This document shows positions 1-5,533 of a stretch of 5,533 nt of DNA, in pieces; within the stretch, counting starts at the first letter, position 1; every line of letters starts with the position of its first letter. The notes under the pieces were generated by a model. The model had not been told where the DNA came from and searched no databases. It worked only from the letters and a program-made list of their open reading frames with translations. Both the position numbers and the translations under genes were made by a program. Source of the DNA: Lactobacillus sp. (GTDB lineage Bacteria > Bacillota > Bacilli > Lactobacillales > Lactobacillaceae); contig JAAVAW010000006.1 of assembly GCA_014803905.1 (NCBI GenBank), forward strand, positions 18,099-23,631, read 5' to 3'.

Positions 1-15
1 TTTTTTAGCTTTCAT
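1..15 (-). CDS. 5' end of a leftward gene, cut by the window edge
   Basis: Only the first five codons are inside the window. They read ATG AAA GCT AAA AAA (Met-Lys-Ala-Lys-Lys) on the minus strand, starting at base 15. The start is supported by an AGAGGT ribosome-binding site on the minus strand (bases 27-22), six bases before the ATG, which is ideal spacing. A second minus-strand ATG at 20-18 reaches a stop after one more codon, so it is not the start. The gene is divergent from the five-gene operon to the right. A lysine-rich N-terminus could begin a signal peptide or a cytosolic protein; five residues cannot tell which. Confidence 0.55.
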
Positions 16-75
16 ATCATTACCTCTATCTTTTTAACGATAGCATGGATGAAATCTTTTTTCTATATTGTGGTA

Positions 76-104
76 ATTAAATTTTATAAGGGGAAATTTG
101 GCAA
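76..104 (-). promoter_or_regulatory. candidate sigma-A promoter for the leftward gene
   Basis: On the minus strand, TTGCCA (104-99) matches the -35 consensus TTGACA at 5 of 6 bases. It is followed after exactly 17 bases by TTTAAT (81-76), which matches TATAAT at 5 of 6. Transcription would begin near base 69 and give a leader of about 55 bases before the ATG at 15. The -35 box overlaps the ribosome-binding site and start of the rightward operon. AT-rich DNA yields such matches by chance, so this remains a prediction. I found no equally good rightward promoter in the spacer. Confidence 0.35.
89..94 (+). promoter_or_regulatory. ribosome-binding site that selects the ATG start at 104
   Basis: AGGGGA lies nine bases before the ATG at 104 but only three bases before an in-frame TTG at 98. 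The longer spacing and the ATG codon both favour 104. Confidence 0.6.
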
Positions 105-439
105 TGGCTAATAATAAATATCAACAATTAAATTTAATTGAAGAAGTAACGCGAAATGATGGTAGTAAGTACTATGAAATTTCAAATGTTGATCAAAATG
201 GAATTGCCGAATTAGCAGTAGATCAAGGAAAGATAAAACGGGTACGTATTTTACAGCTTAATCTAGCTCGAACTAAGGCCTTAGATACCTATGAAAAGTA
301 TATTAATGAAACTTATGATTTAGAAACACTTTTAAATGAAGATAATTGGAAACATCCTGAATGGATTGAATGGAAAAAGCCAAAAGGAAAAGTTTTAGAT
401 GCTTATAATAGCGTTTTAAAATCAAATCGTATTGGATAA
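104..439 (+). CDS. conserved-looking small hypothetical protein (111 aa), first gene of the operon
   Basis: I do not recognise this protein. The ATG at 104 gives 111 residues; an in-frame TTG at 98 would add two residues but sits too close to the AGGGGA ribosome-binding site. It is soluble and highly charged, with no signal peptide, membrane segment or cysteine. The first half (residues 8-55) reads like alternating strands, with a possible turn at Asn-Asp-Gly (18-20). The second half is probably helical (55-80) and leads to a tryptophan cluster at W82, W87 and W90, followed by a Lys-Lys-Pro-Lys-Gly-Lys stretch. The next gene starts five bases after its stop, and that gene's weak ribosome-binding site (GGATAAAG, 434-441) overlaps this gene's end, so the two are probably translationally coupled. 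It appears to be a real gene by start signal, codon use and operon position. Its function is unknown. Confidence 0.75.
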   Translation: MANNKYQQLNLIEEVTRNDGSKYYEISNVDQNGIAELAVDQGKIKRVRILQLNLARTKALDTYEKYINETYDLETLLNEDNWKHPEWIEWKKPKGKVLDAYNSVLKSNRIG

Positions 440-444
440 AGATT

Positions 445-1836
445 ATGGAAAAATTACGAATTATACATACTAATGACTTGCATTCTCATTTTGAGCAATT
501 TCCTAAGATTGAACGTTTCATTAAGCAAGCACAAGCAGACAAAGGTGTTGATCAAACATTTACCTTTGATGCAGGAGATTTTATGGATCGTTCTCATCCT
601 TTATCAGAAGCAAGTAAAGGACAGGCCAATATTGATTTAATGAATCAATTCAATTATGATGCGATCACTATTGGAAATAATGAAGGTATATCTAACTCTC
701 ATCAAGTATTAGAAGGCTTATTTGAGCATGCTAATTTTCCGGTAGTGTTGGCTAATTTGTTTGAAGAGGATGAAACTAGACCCCAGTGGGCTCAACCTTA
801 TAAAATTTTTACTACAAAAAAACATACTAGAGTTGCTGTAGTTGGTCTAACTGCTGCATATCCGATGACTTATGAGCCAAATCATTGGCATGTAAAAGAA
901 ATTTCTCAAACTTTGGATATGCTGTTACCAAAATTAAAAGGTAAATATGATGTATTGGTTATTTTAAGTCATATTGGTGTTCGAGAAGATCGTTACATTG
1001 CACGGCATTATCCAGAAGTTGATTTAATTGTTGGTGGGCATAGTCATACGCTTTTACCTCAAGGTGAAAAAATTAATCACACTTGGATCACACAAACTGG
1101 AAAATGGGGTAGGTACGTAGGAGATATTAACTTAGAGTTAGATGACAGTCATCACTTAATTAGCATTGTTCCAACCACTCATTCTGTTAAAGAAATGAAA
1201 GCAAAGTCTGGGGATGAGGATAAGACAAAGAAATTATTTGATAAAGGAAATAAAATACTTGCGCAACATAAAATTGCGGATTTACCGGCAAAATTTTTGA
1301 ATAATAAAGAAGAAGCAATTAAGGTTAGTTTAGATGCGATTTGTGATAAGACGCATACTGAACTGGGAATATTGAGTAGCGGGTTGTTCTTAACCCCCTT
1401 TACATCTGGCGTAATTACTGAAAAAGATTTGCATCAAAGTTTACCTCATCCGATGCATTTAGTTAGAACAAAATTAAAGGGCTCAGACTTATGGCGCTTA
1501 GTAATGGAAATTGAAAAAAATCGTCATTATTTAAAAGAATTTCCATTGCAAGGGATGAGTTTTAGAGGAAAAGTTTTTGGAGAAATTTACTATAAGGGAA
1601 TAAAAATAGATCAAAAAAATAAACAAGTCTATGTAAACGGAGAGAAAATCAATCCTGATAAAGAATATATTTTGGCTAATCTTGATCATTACGTTTTAAT
1701 TCCATTTTTCCCTACTTTGTCAATTGTCGGTAATAATGAATTTATTTTCCCAGATTATTTAAGAACGGTAGTCGGAAATTATTTAGCAAAAGAATATCCT
1801 TTGAATAAAAAATATGAAGCACAAAATAAAAGATAA
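445..1836 (+). CDS. yunD: cytosolic YunD-type 5'-nucleotidase/metallophosphatase family protein
   Basis: This 463-residue protein has the two-domain build of the UshA/5'-nucleotidase family: an N-terminal calcineurin-like metallophosphatase domain (about 3-245) and a C-terminal 5'-nucleotidase domain (about 290-440). Visible metal-site motifs are D11-x-H13 in HTNDLHSH, D45 in DAGD, N78, H176 in LSHIG, and H199/H201 in GGHSH. There is no signal peptide, unlike secreted UshA, so it should act in the cytosol. The likely activity is hydrolysis of nucleotides or related phosphoesters; the substrate cannot be read from sequence. The usual GNHE motif is GNNE here (77-80), and the Asp three residues after the catalytic His is Ile82, so the His-Asp pair of UshA (H117/D120) is absent. 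From memory, Bacillus YunD has the same GNNEG motif, so this may define a subfamily rather than a defect. The last 23 bases overlap yutD. Confidence 0.88.
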   Translation: MEKLRIIHTNDLHSHFEQFPKIERFIKQAQADKGVDQTFTFDAGDFMDRSHPLSEASKGQANIDLMNQFNYDAITIGNNEGISNSHQVLEGLFEHANFPVVLANLFEEDETRPQWAQPYKIFTTKKHTRVAVVGLTAAYPMTYEPNHWHVKEISQTLDMLLPKLKGKYDVLVILSHIGVREDRYIARHYPEVDLIVGGHSHTLLPQGEKINHTWITQTGKWGRYVGDINLELDDSHHLISIVPTTHSVKEMKAKSGDEDKTKKLFDKGNKILAQHKIADLPAKFLNNKEEAIKVSLDAICDKTHTELGILSSGLFLTPFTSGVITEKDLHQSLPHPMHLVRTKLKGSDLWRLVMEIEKNRHYLKEFPLQGMSFRGKVFGEIYYKGIKIDQKNKQVYVNGEKINPDKEYILANLDHYVLIPFFPTLSIVGNNEFIFPDYLRTVVGNYLAKEYPLNKKYEAQNKR

Positions 1837-2380
1837 ACAAGAAATTTCAAATTCAGAAATTAAAATTAAAGATAAAGAAGAACAAATACAAAAAAAGTAT
1901 CATCCAGATGCCCATATTGTAATGGGTGAAAACATCTTACTTATTGAAGGTCGCAAATATGAAATTATTGCTAATGAAAAAAATGCTCTTGATATTGAAA
2001 TGTTGCGGGAAAAATATGATCCTTTTTTAAATCAATATGATTATTTGGTAGGGGATATTTCAAGTGACCACCTTCGTCTAAAGGGCTTTTATGATACCAA
2101 AGAGCATGTTGCAATTGATAAAAAGGCAATAACAATTGTTGATTATTTAGATGAGTATTCAAATCCTGGCAGTCCATATTTTATTTTGCATTTACTAGGA
2201 GATAATCAGGTTAAAAGGGTTGCATTAGGGCGTAAGAAAAAATATCGGTCGAATAATAAAAGTAGACGCAAAAATAATTTTAAAGAAAGAAAAGTTCAAA
2301 AAACAAAAATCTCTCATCATTCTAAAGTAGTAAAACAAAAGAAAAATAAAGGATTTGTAATCAAGAAAAGAAAGGGATAA
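1814..2380 (+). CDS. yutD: YutD family protein (DUF1027) with a long basic C-terminal tail
   Basis: The protein has 188 residues. Its core (about 33-132) carries the YutD signature: LLIEGRKYEI (42-51), a helix ending in LREKYDPFLNQYDYLVGD (64-81), then LRLKGFYD (87-94). Biochemical function is not established for this family; homologues are often encoded beside YunD- and YutF-type genes, as here. Two extensions flank the core: a charged, probably helical N-terminus (1-29) and a very basic tail (134-188) with 25 Lys/Arg and only one acidic residue. The tail suggests contact with RNA, DNA or ribosomes, by inference only. Bacillus YutD is, as I recall, only about 100 residues. The ATG lies inside the end of yunD, with a 23-base overlap in another frame and no clear ribosome-binding site, so translation is probably coupled to yunD. 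The next ATG (residue 37) would cut into the domain and is less likely. Confidence 0.88.
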   Translation: MKHKIKDKQEISNSEIKIKDKEEQIQKKYHPDAHIVMGENILLIEGRKYEIIANEKNALDIEMLREKYDPFLNQYDYLVGDISSDHLRLKGFYDTKEHVAIDKKAITIVDYLDEYSNPGSPYFILHLLGDNQVKRVALGRKKKYRSNNKSRRKNNFKERKVQKTKISHHSKVVKQKKNKGFVIKKRKG

Positions 2381-2382
2381 AG

Positions 2383-3159
2383 ATGAAAGAATATGGTGCA
2401 TATTTAATTGATTTAGACGGGACAATTTATCGTGGAAAAGAAAGTATTGAGTCAGGAGTACAATTTGTTAAAAGACTTCAAGAAAAGCAAATTCCTTATC
2501 TTTTTTTGACCAACAATACTACTCGAACACCAAAAATGGCGGTTGATAATTTAAAAAGACACGGTATTGAAACTGATATAAGTCATATCTATACTCCAGT
2601 TCTTGCAACAATTACTTATTTAAAAGATCAAAATCCCCAATTAGATCAAATTCCTGTTTATTTGATTGGACAACAAGGAGTAATGGAAGGAATAATCTCT
2701 GACCCAGCTTTTCGTCTAGATGATCAAAATCCAAAATATGTCATTGTTGGAATGGATACAGATTTGACCTATAAGAAAATTAGAACTGCTTGTCGTGCGA
2801 TTAGAAACGGAGCTACATTTATTAGTACTAATGCAGATAAGGTTTTACCAACGGCAAATGAACTATTACCTGGGAATGGTTCTCAATGTAAAATGATTGA
2901 AGTAGCTACTGGGCAATCACCGATTTACATAGGTAAACCTGCTGCTCCAATTATTAAATATGCTTTAGAGTTATTGAAAAAAGATAAAAGTGAAGTACTC
3001 ATGGTAGGAGATAACTATCATACTGATATTATGGCCGGGATTAATAATGGGTTAGATACATTATTAACCTTAACTGGAGTAACGCATAAAGAAGACTTAA
3101 GAAAAGAAAGAAATCAACCTACTTATGTAGTGAATGATTTGGATGATTGGAAACTATGA
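2383..3159 (+). CDS. yutF: HAD-superfamily phosphatase, NagD/YutF type (TIGR01457)
   Basis: This 258-residue cytosolic HAD hydrolase has class IIA (C2-cap) architecture, and its length is normal for the family. Motif I is DLDGT, with nucleophile D10 and acid/base D12. Motif II is FLTNNTTR (41-48, Thr43). The cap domain covers roughly 75-180. Motif III is K185 in GKP, and motif IV is VGDNYHTDI with D210 and D215. All catalytic residues are present, so it should be an active Mg2+-dependent phosphatase. NagD/YutF relatives hydrolyse small phosphates such as nucleoside monophosphates, sugar phosphates or p-nitrophenyl phosphate; the physiological substrate cannot be told. It starts two bases after the yutD stop, with a good ribosome-binding site (AAAGGGA, 2371-2377, five bases before the ATG). 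Its stop overlaps the next start as ATGA. Together with yunD, it gives the operon two phosphohydrolase-family genes. Confidence 0.93.
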   Translation: MKEYGAYLIDLDGTIYRGKESIESGVQFVKRLQEKQIPYLFLTNNTTRTPKMAVDNLKRHGIETDISHIYTPVLATITYLKDQNPQLDQIPVYLIGQQGVMEGIISDPAFRLDDQNPKYVIVGMDTDLTYKKIRTACRAIRNGATFISTNADKVLPTANELLPGNGSQCKMIEVATGQSPIYIGKPAAPIIKYALELLKKDKSEVLMVGDNYHTDIMAGINNGLDTLLTLTGVTHKEDLRKERNQPTYVVNDLDDWKL

Positions 3160-3761
3160 AAAATAAACCTTTAATTTCTCTTATTTTTAATTTTTTGAAT
3201 TCAATTTCAATTGCTACGCTTGGCGCTTTCATTCTTAGCTGGCCTTTATTGGCGCTATTCATCGTAATTCAAAAAACAAATATTTTAGTTAATCAACCTT
3301 TGGGCACTATCATGCATAACTATACGCAATTATTAGAATATTTGATTTGTCCTTTTATAAAAAAATTAAATATGTCTAATTTTCCTACTTCTAGTTCTGC
3401 AGCAGAGCATTTTTTTGAATGCAAATCACTTTTTGAATTAGCATTAATAATGTTTATTATAGGGTTAATTATTTATTTTTATTTAAAGAGAAGAAAGAAA
3501 TTAAACTATATTTCATTAACAAAGTTCGAAGCTTTGTTTTTTATGATTTTGCCTATTATAGTATTGCCCTTTGCCTTAATGAATTTTGATAGTTTTTTTA
3601 TTACTTTTCATCATCTATTATTTAATAATAGTAATTGGCTATTTAATCCTGAGACCGATCCAATTATTAATGTTTTGAGCGAAGGATTTTTTGCAGCATG
3701 TTTTGCAGTAGCGGGGATTATTTATGAATTATATTATGCAAGCTTTATATTGAGAAAATAA
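3156..3761 (+). CDS. TIGR01906 family integral membrane protein
   Basis: The protein has 201 residues from the ATG at 3156, which overlaps the yutF stop in an ATGA junction typical of translational coupling. An in-frame TTG at 3147 would add three residues; it has no ribosome-binding site at usable spacing, whereas GGATGA (3141-3146) sits nine bases before the ATG. Four membrane segments are visible at about 17-38, 91-110, 126-144 and 173-193. A basic stretch KRRKK (111-115) after the second suggests that this loop faces the cytosol. The region before the last helix has the family pattern: aspartate and paired histidines in FDSFFITFHH (144-153), then W161, P165 and DPI (168-170), then the helix from about 173. 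The family is widespread in Lactobacillales and has no established function. It is the last gene of the rightward operon, and the terminator begins at its stop codon. Confidence 0.85.
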   Translation: MKNKPLISLIFNFLNSISIATLGAFILSWPLLALFIVIQKTNILVNQPLGTIMHNYTQLLEYLICPFIKKLNMSNFPTSSSAAEHFFECKSLFELALIMFIIGLIIYFYLKRRKKLNYISLTKFEALFFMILPIIVLPFALMNFDSFFITFHHLLFNNSNWLFNPETDPIINVLSEGFFAACFAVAGIIYELYYASFILRK

Positions 3762-3790
3762 AAAAGAACTTCTAACGAAGTTCTTTTTTT
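3760..3790. terminator. bidirectional intrinsic terminator between convergent operons
   Basis: A perfect hairpin pairs GAACTTC (3766-3772) with GAAGTTC (3777-3783) around a four-base loop, TAAC (3773-3776). A-T pairs 3760-3765 / 3784-3789 extend it to 13 bp. On the plus strand the stem is followed by seven T's (3784-3790). On the minus strand it is followed by six T's (3765-3760) and further T-rich sequence. It can therefore end transcription of both the TIGR01906 gene and dedA. The 3' arm and loop are also the last codons and stop of dedA. Confidence 0.92.
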
Positions 3791-4422
3791 AATACGATTT
3801 TCTTTTGTAACCACATAATTAATGGAGGTAATACAGAAATAAAAATAATGCCAATTACAATTAATGAAAAATGATCTTGAACAATTGGAATATTGCCAAA
3901 GAAGTAACCAAGTGCAGAAAAGAGAGTTACCCAACAAATGGCACCTAAAATATTATAAGTAAGGAAGGTTTTATAATGCATTTTACTTGCTCCAGCAACA
4001 AAGGGAACAAATGTCCTAATAAAAGGAATAAAACGTCCTAATAAAATAGTAATACCCCCATGACTGTCGAAGAAATTCTCGGCTGCCTTTCTATGTTCTT
4101 CATTAATTAATTTGTTGAACCAACTATGTTGTGCGCCTTTATTTTCTGACCAATGACCAATTTCATAATTAGACGAATCACCTATTATAGCAGCAAAGAT
4201 AAAAATTAAATAGCAGAGCCAAATATTTAAATGATATTCAGGCGAAGCCGCCATAGCACAAGCAGCAAAAACTAATGAATCACCAGGTAAAAAAGGAAAA
4301 ATTACAACACCTGTTTCAATAAAAATGATTGCAAAAAGAATTAAATAAGACCAATTGCCGAATGTGTTAACTAAAGTGATAAGATGATCATCAATGTGTA
4401 AAATGAAATCAATTAAATTCAT
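3772..4422 (-). CDS. dedA: DedA family membrane protein (SNARE-associated/VTT domain)
   Basis: This 216-residue multi-pass protein has the full DedA signature. Hydrophobic segments lie at about 24-42, 48-60, 66-82, 123-142, 152-175 and 184-205; some are probably re-entrant. The key charged residues known from E. coli YqjA/YghB are all present: E36 in FIETG, D48 in FLPGDSL, and R130 and R136 in LLGRFIPFIRTFVPFVAG. GDSSNYEIGHW (81-91) is also typical. DedA proteins support membrane proton-motive force and envelope stress tolerance, and some (UptA of Bacillus) are reported to recycle undecaprenyl phosphate across the membrane. Which role applies here is not evident. The ATG at 4422 has AGAAAGG (4440-4434) eleven bases upstream, a slightly long spacing. 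It follows yumC by 28 bases, so the two are probably co-transcribed. Its last four codons and TAG stop lie inside the terminator hairpin. Confidence 0.93.
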   Translation of the reverse strand: MNLIDFILHIDDHLITLVNTFGNWSYLILFAIIFIETGVVIFPFLPGDSLVFAACAMAASPEYHLNIWLCYLIFIFAAIIGDSSNYEIGHWSENKGAQHSWFNKLINEEHRKAAENFFDSHGGITILLGRFIPFIRTFVPFVAGASKMHYKTFLTYNILGAICWVTLFSALGYFFGNIPIVQDHFSLIVIGIIFISVLPPLIMWLQKKIVLKKELR

Positions 4423-4450
4423 TTATTTGTAAACCTTTCTGAAATAAATT

Positions 4451-5404
4451 TTAAATACTTGTAGAGTGAAGTGTGATTTTCTTTTCAGGAAAGAGATTTG
4501 CCATAATATTAGAAATAGCAATTTGTGCTTCTCCAAATCCTAAACCAATCATGGGTACACGCCCCGTATAGTCCACACTGTCACCAACTGCATAAATGCC
4601 AGAAATGTTAGTTGCCATAGATCGATTAACTTTTATGCCACGAGGCGTAATGTCTACTCCCCATTTTCTAAGGAGACGATTATCAGATTTAAAACCATAG
4701 GCAACAAAAATATTATCAAAGTTTTCAATATATTTTCCATCATTTCCAACTTTGTGCAGAGTCAACTCTAATAAATTATCAGTTACTTTTATATTTTTAG
4801 GAAGATAAGGAGTAGAAATTTTTACATTATTTAAATTTTTAAGTTGGTTAAGAGAAGATTCCATACCTCGAAAATCGGGACGACGGTGAATTAAAGTAAC
4901 GTGCTTTACGACTTTAGCAAGCTGTAGAGTCCAATCTAATGCAGAGTCACCACCACCCAAAACAGCAACCCGCTGATCTTTATACTTAATAGGATCAGTC
5001 ATAAAATAATGAATAAATTTGTCTTCTATCGAAGATGTTTTTAAAGGAAGCCTTTTAGGATGAAAGGCTCCTAATCCAGTGGCCAAAATTATAGCCTTTG
5101 TAGCAAATTCAGAATTGATGACGAAGAGGTCGTTATTTTTAGAGATAGTTTCAACGCGATAGTTGGTTTTTATCGCTTTCGGATTAATAGAAGTAGATAA
5201 GTTTTCTATTAACTCAGTACCAGAAATGGACGGATAAGCAGGAATGTCTTTAATTTCTTTGTTTGGAAACAACCATTGAACTTGTCCTCCAATCTTGTCA
5301 AGTGCTTCAAAAGTAATAGTTTTTAGACCATGAAGATTGGCAAAGTAAGTAGAAAAAATTCCTACAGGTCCTCCACCGATGATAGCGACATCATATTCTT
5401 TCAT
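4451..5404 (-). CDS. yumC: ferredoxin/flavodoxin-NADP+ reductase, thioredoxin-reductase-like (YumC type)
   Basis: This 317-residue soluble flavoprotein passes electrons between NADPH and ferredoxin or flavodoxin. The FAD-binding motif is IIGGGPVG (8-15). The NADPH-binding site is LGGGDSALD (149-157) with HRR (173-175) for the 2'-phosphate. The second FAD motif is YAVGD (271-275), followed by GFGEAQIA (289-296). The protein has no cysteine at all, so it lacks the redox CxxC of thioredoxin reductase, a frequent mis-annotation for this fold. By alignment from memory with Bacillus YumC, F46 in WLFP replaces the FAD-stacking Tyr50, and H313 in the C-terminal LHSTSI matches the stacking His324. The protein ends just after that tail, a few residues shorter than Bacillus YumC. 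The ATG has an excellent ribosome-binding site, AAAGGAGAA (5421-5413). It is the first gene of the leftward operon with dedA. Confidence 0.93.
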   Translation of the reverse strand: MKEYDVAIIGGGPVGIFSTYFANLHGLKTITFEALDKIGGQVQWLFPNKEIKDIPAYPSISGTELIENLSTSINPKAIKTNYRVETISKNNDLFVINSEFATKAIILATGLGAFHPKRLPLKTSSIEDKFIHYFMTDPIKYKDQRVAVLGGGDSALDWTLQLAKVVKHVTLIHRRPDFRGMESSLNQLKNLNNVKISTPYLPKNIKVTDNLLELTLHKVGNDGKYIENFDNIFVAYGFKSDNRLLRKWGVDITPRGIKVNRSMATNISGIYAVGDSVDYTGRVPMIGLGFGEAQIAISNIMANLFPEKKITLHSTSI

Positions 5405-5470
5405 AAAGTATGTTCTCCTTTAATTTTAAAGTTGATATAAAGATAGGTATATTAGTAGAAATTGCATAAA

Positions 5471-5492
5471 ACTAGCTTACAATAAAGCTAGT
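5471..5492. repeat. perfect 8-bp inverted repeat, possible operator
   Basis: ACTAGCTT (5471-5478) and AAGCTAGT (5485-5492) are perfect inverted copies around six bases, ACAATA. A candidate rightward -10 box, TACAAT (5478-5483), sits almost exactly between the arms, where a bound dimeric repressor would block it. No T-run follows on the plus strand, and no gene ends nearby, so a terminator is unlikely. It could also form a small hairpin in a leader RNA. Confidence 0.5.
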
Positions 5493-5500
5493 AGAAGAAA

Positions 5501-5508
5501 AAGGGGGA
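5501..5508 (+). promoter_or_regulatory. strong ribosome-binding site for the right-hand gene
   Basis: AAGGGGGA ends eight bases before the ATG at 5517, a good spacing. It is the main evidence that a gene starts there. Confidence 0.75.
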
Positions 5509-5516
5509 TAGATAAA

Positions 5517-5533
5517 ATGAAACTTCAAATTGG
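5517..5533 (+). CDS. 5' end of a rightward gene, cut by the window edge
   Basis: The visible codons read Met-Lys-Leu-Gln-Ile and then part of a sixth codon (GG-). The start is supported by AAGGGGGA at 5501-5508. The gene is divergent from yumC. Five residues are too few to identify the product. Confidence 0.65.

Larger units (their letters stand above)
5405..5516. promoter_or_regulatory. divergent spacer that should hold promoters of yumC and the right-hand gene
   Basis: This 112-base AT-rich spacer lies between two divergent starts, so it should hold both promoters. TACAAT (5478-5483) is a good rightward -10 candidate (5 of 6), but no convincing -35 lies 16-18 bases upstream of it. On the minus strand, TTGTAA (5482-5477) and TAATAT (5455-5450) resemble -35 and -10 boxes, but their 21-base spacing is too long. 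Neither promoter can be assigned with confidence. Confidence 0.4.

Noticed and set aside
26..43. Short inverted repeat CTATC / GATAG in the left spacer
   Set aside because: Five base pairs with an eight-base loop in AT-rich DNA is within chance expectation, and it has no T-run.
98..103. TTG start two codons upstream for the first gene
   Set aside because: It leaves only three bases after the ribosome-binding site; the ATG at 104 has better spacing.
1971..2177. Open frame of 68 codons on the minus strand
   Set aside because: It lies wholly inside yutD, has no ribosome-binding site or family resemblance, and its His/Gln/Leu-rich content is what the reverse of AT-rich coding DNA gives.
2225..2425. 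Open frame of 66 codons on the minus strand, rich in Phe
   Set aside because: It is the reverse of the lysine-rich yutD tail, since AAA/AAG reads as TTT/CTT; the hydrophobicity is an artefact.
3147..3155. TTG start three codons upstream for the TIGR01906 gene
   Set aside because: GGATGA directly abuts the TTG with no spacing, whereas the ATG at 3156 forms a standard ATGA overlap.
3734..3937. Open frame of 67 codons on the minus strand
   Set aside because: It overlaps the 3' half of dedA in another frame and runs through the terminator, so it is not a plausible gene.
4451..5404. Thioredoxin reductase as the identity of the flavoprotein
   Set aside because: The protein has no cysteine, so the redox CxxC is absent. 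HSTS near the C-terminus and YumC-like motifs fit a ferredoxin/flavodoxin-NADP reductase.
1..5533. Mobile element, CRISPR array, riboswitch, defence island or RNA gene
   Set aside because: No transposase or integrase motifs, no spaced direct repeats and no tRNA-like or rRNA-like segments were seen. All intergenic gaps are about 110 bases or less, and the recognised genes are ordinary chromosomal families.

Overview
The window looks like chromosomal DNA from a low-GC Firmicute, most likely a lactic acid bacterium of the Lactobacillus type. The DNA is strongly AT-rich, and the genes start behind AAGGGG or AAAGGAG ribosome-binding sites. Every recognisable protein belongs to a family known from Lactobacillales and Bacillus: YunD, YutD, YutF, TIGR01906, DedA and YumC. 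I see no insertion sequence, phage gene, CRISPR array, rRNA or tRNA. The species cannot be fixed from the sequence alone.

Layout. The first 15 bases hold the start of a leftward gene that runs off the left edge. After a short divergent intergenic region, a rightward cluster of five genes runs from 104 to 3761: an unrecognised 111-residue protein, a cytosolic YunD-type 5'-nucleotidase/metallophosphatase homologue, YutD (DUF1027) with a long basic tail, a YutF/NagD-type HAD phosphatase, and a four-helix TIGR01906 membrane protein. The genes touch or overlap (gaps of 5 and 2 bases, overlaps of 23 and 4 bases), so they very probably form one operon. It ends at a strong bidirectional hairpin terminator (3760-3790). 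A convergent leftward operon lies on the other side: yumC-type ferredoxin/flavodoxin-NADP reductase (5404-4451) followed by a DedA membrane protein (4422-3772). A divergent spacer (5405-5516) with a perfect 8-bp inverted repeat separates it from a rightward gene, of which only the first codons are present (from 5517).

How the genes fit together. In the rightward operon, two genes encode phosphoester-hydrolase folds (YunD and YutF), and the same families occur in the yut/yun region of Bacillus. A nucleotide or sugar-phosphate housekeeping role is a reasonable inference but is not shown by the sequence. The leftward operon pairs a flavin reductase with a DedA membrane protein that has all four key charged residues; I see no obvious biochemical link between them.

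Nothing here looks like a new defence, mobile or biosynthetic system. The points most worth a second look are the loss of the His-Asp catalytic pair in the YunD homologue, the highly basic tail of YutD, a terminator hairpin that contains the end and stop codon of dedA, and the inverted repeat in the right-hand divergent spacer.
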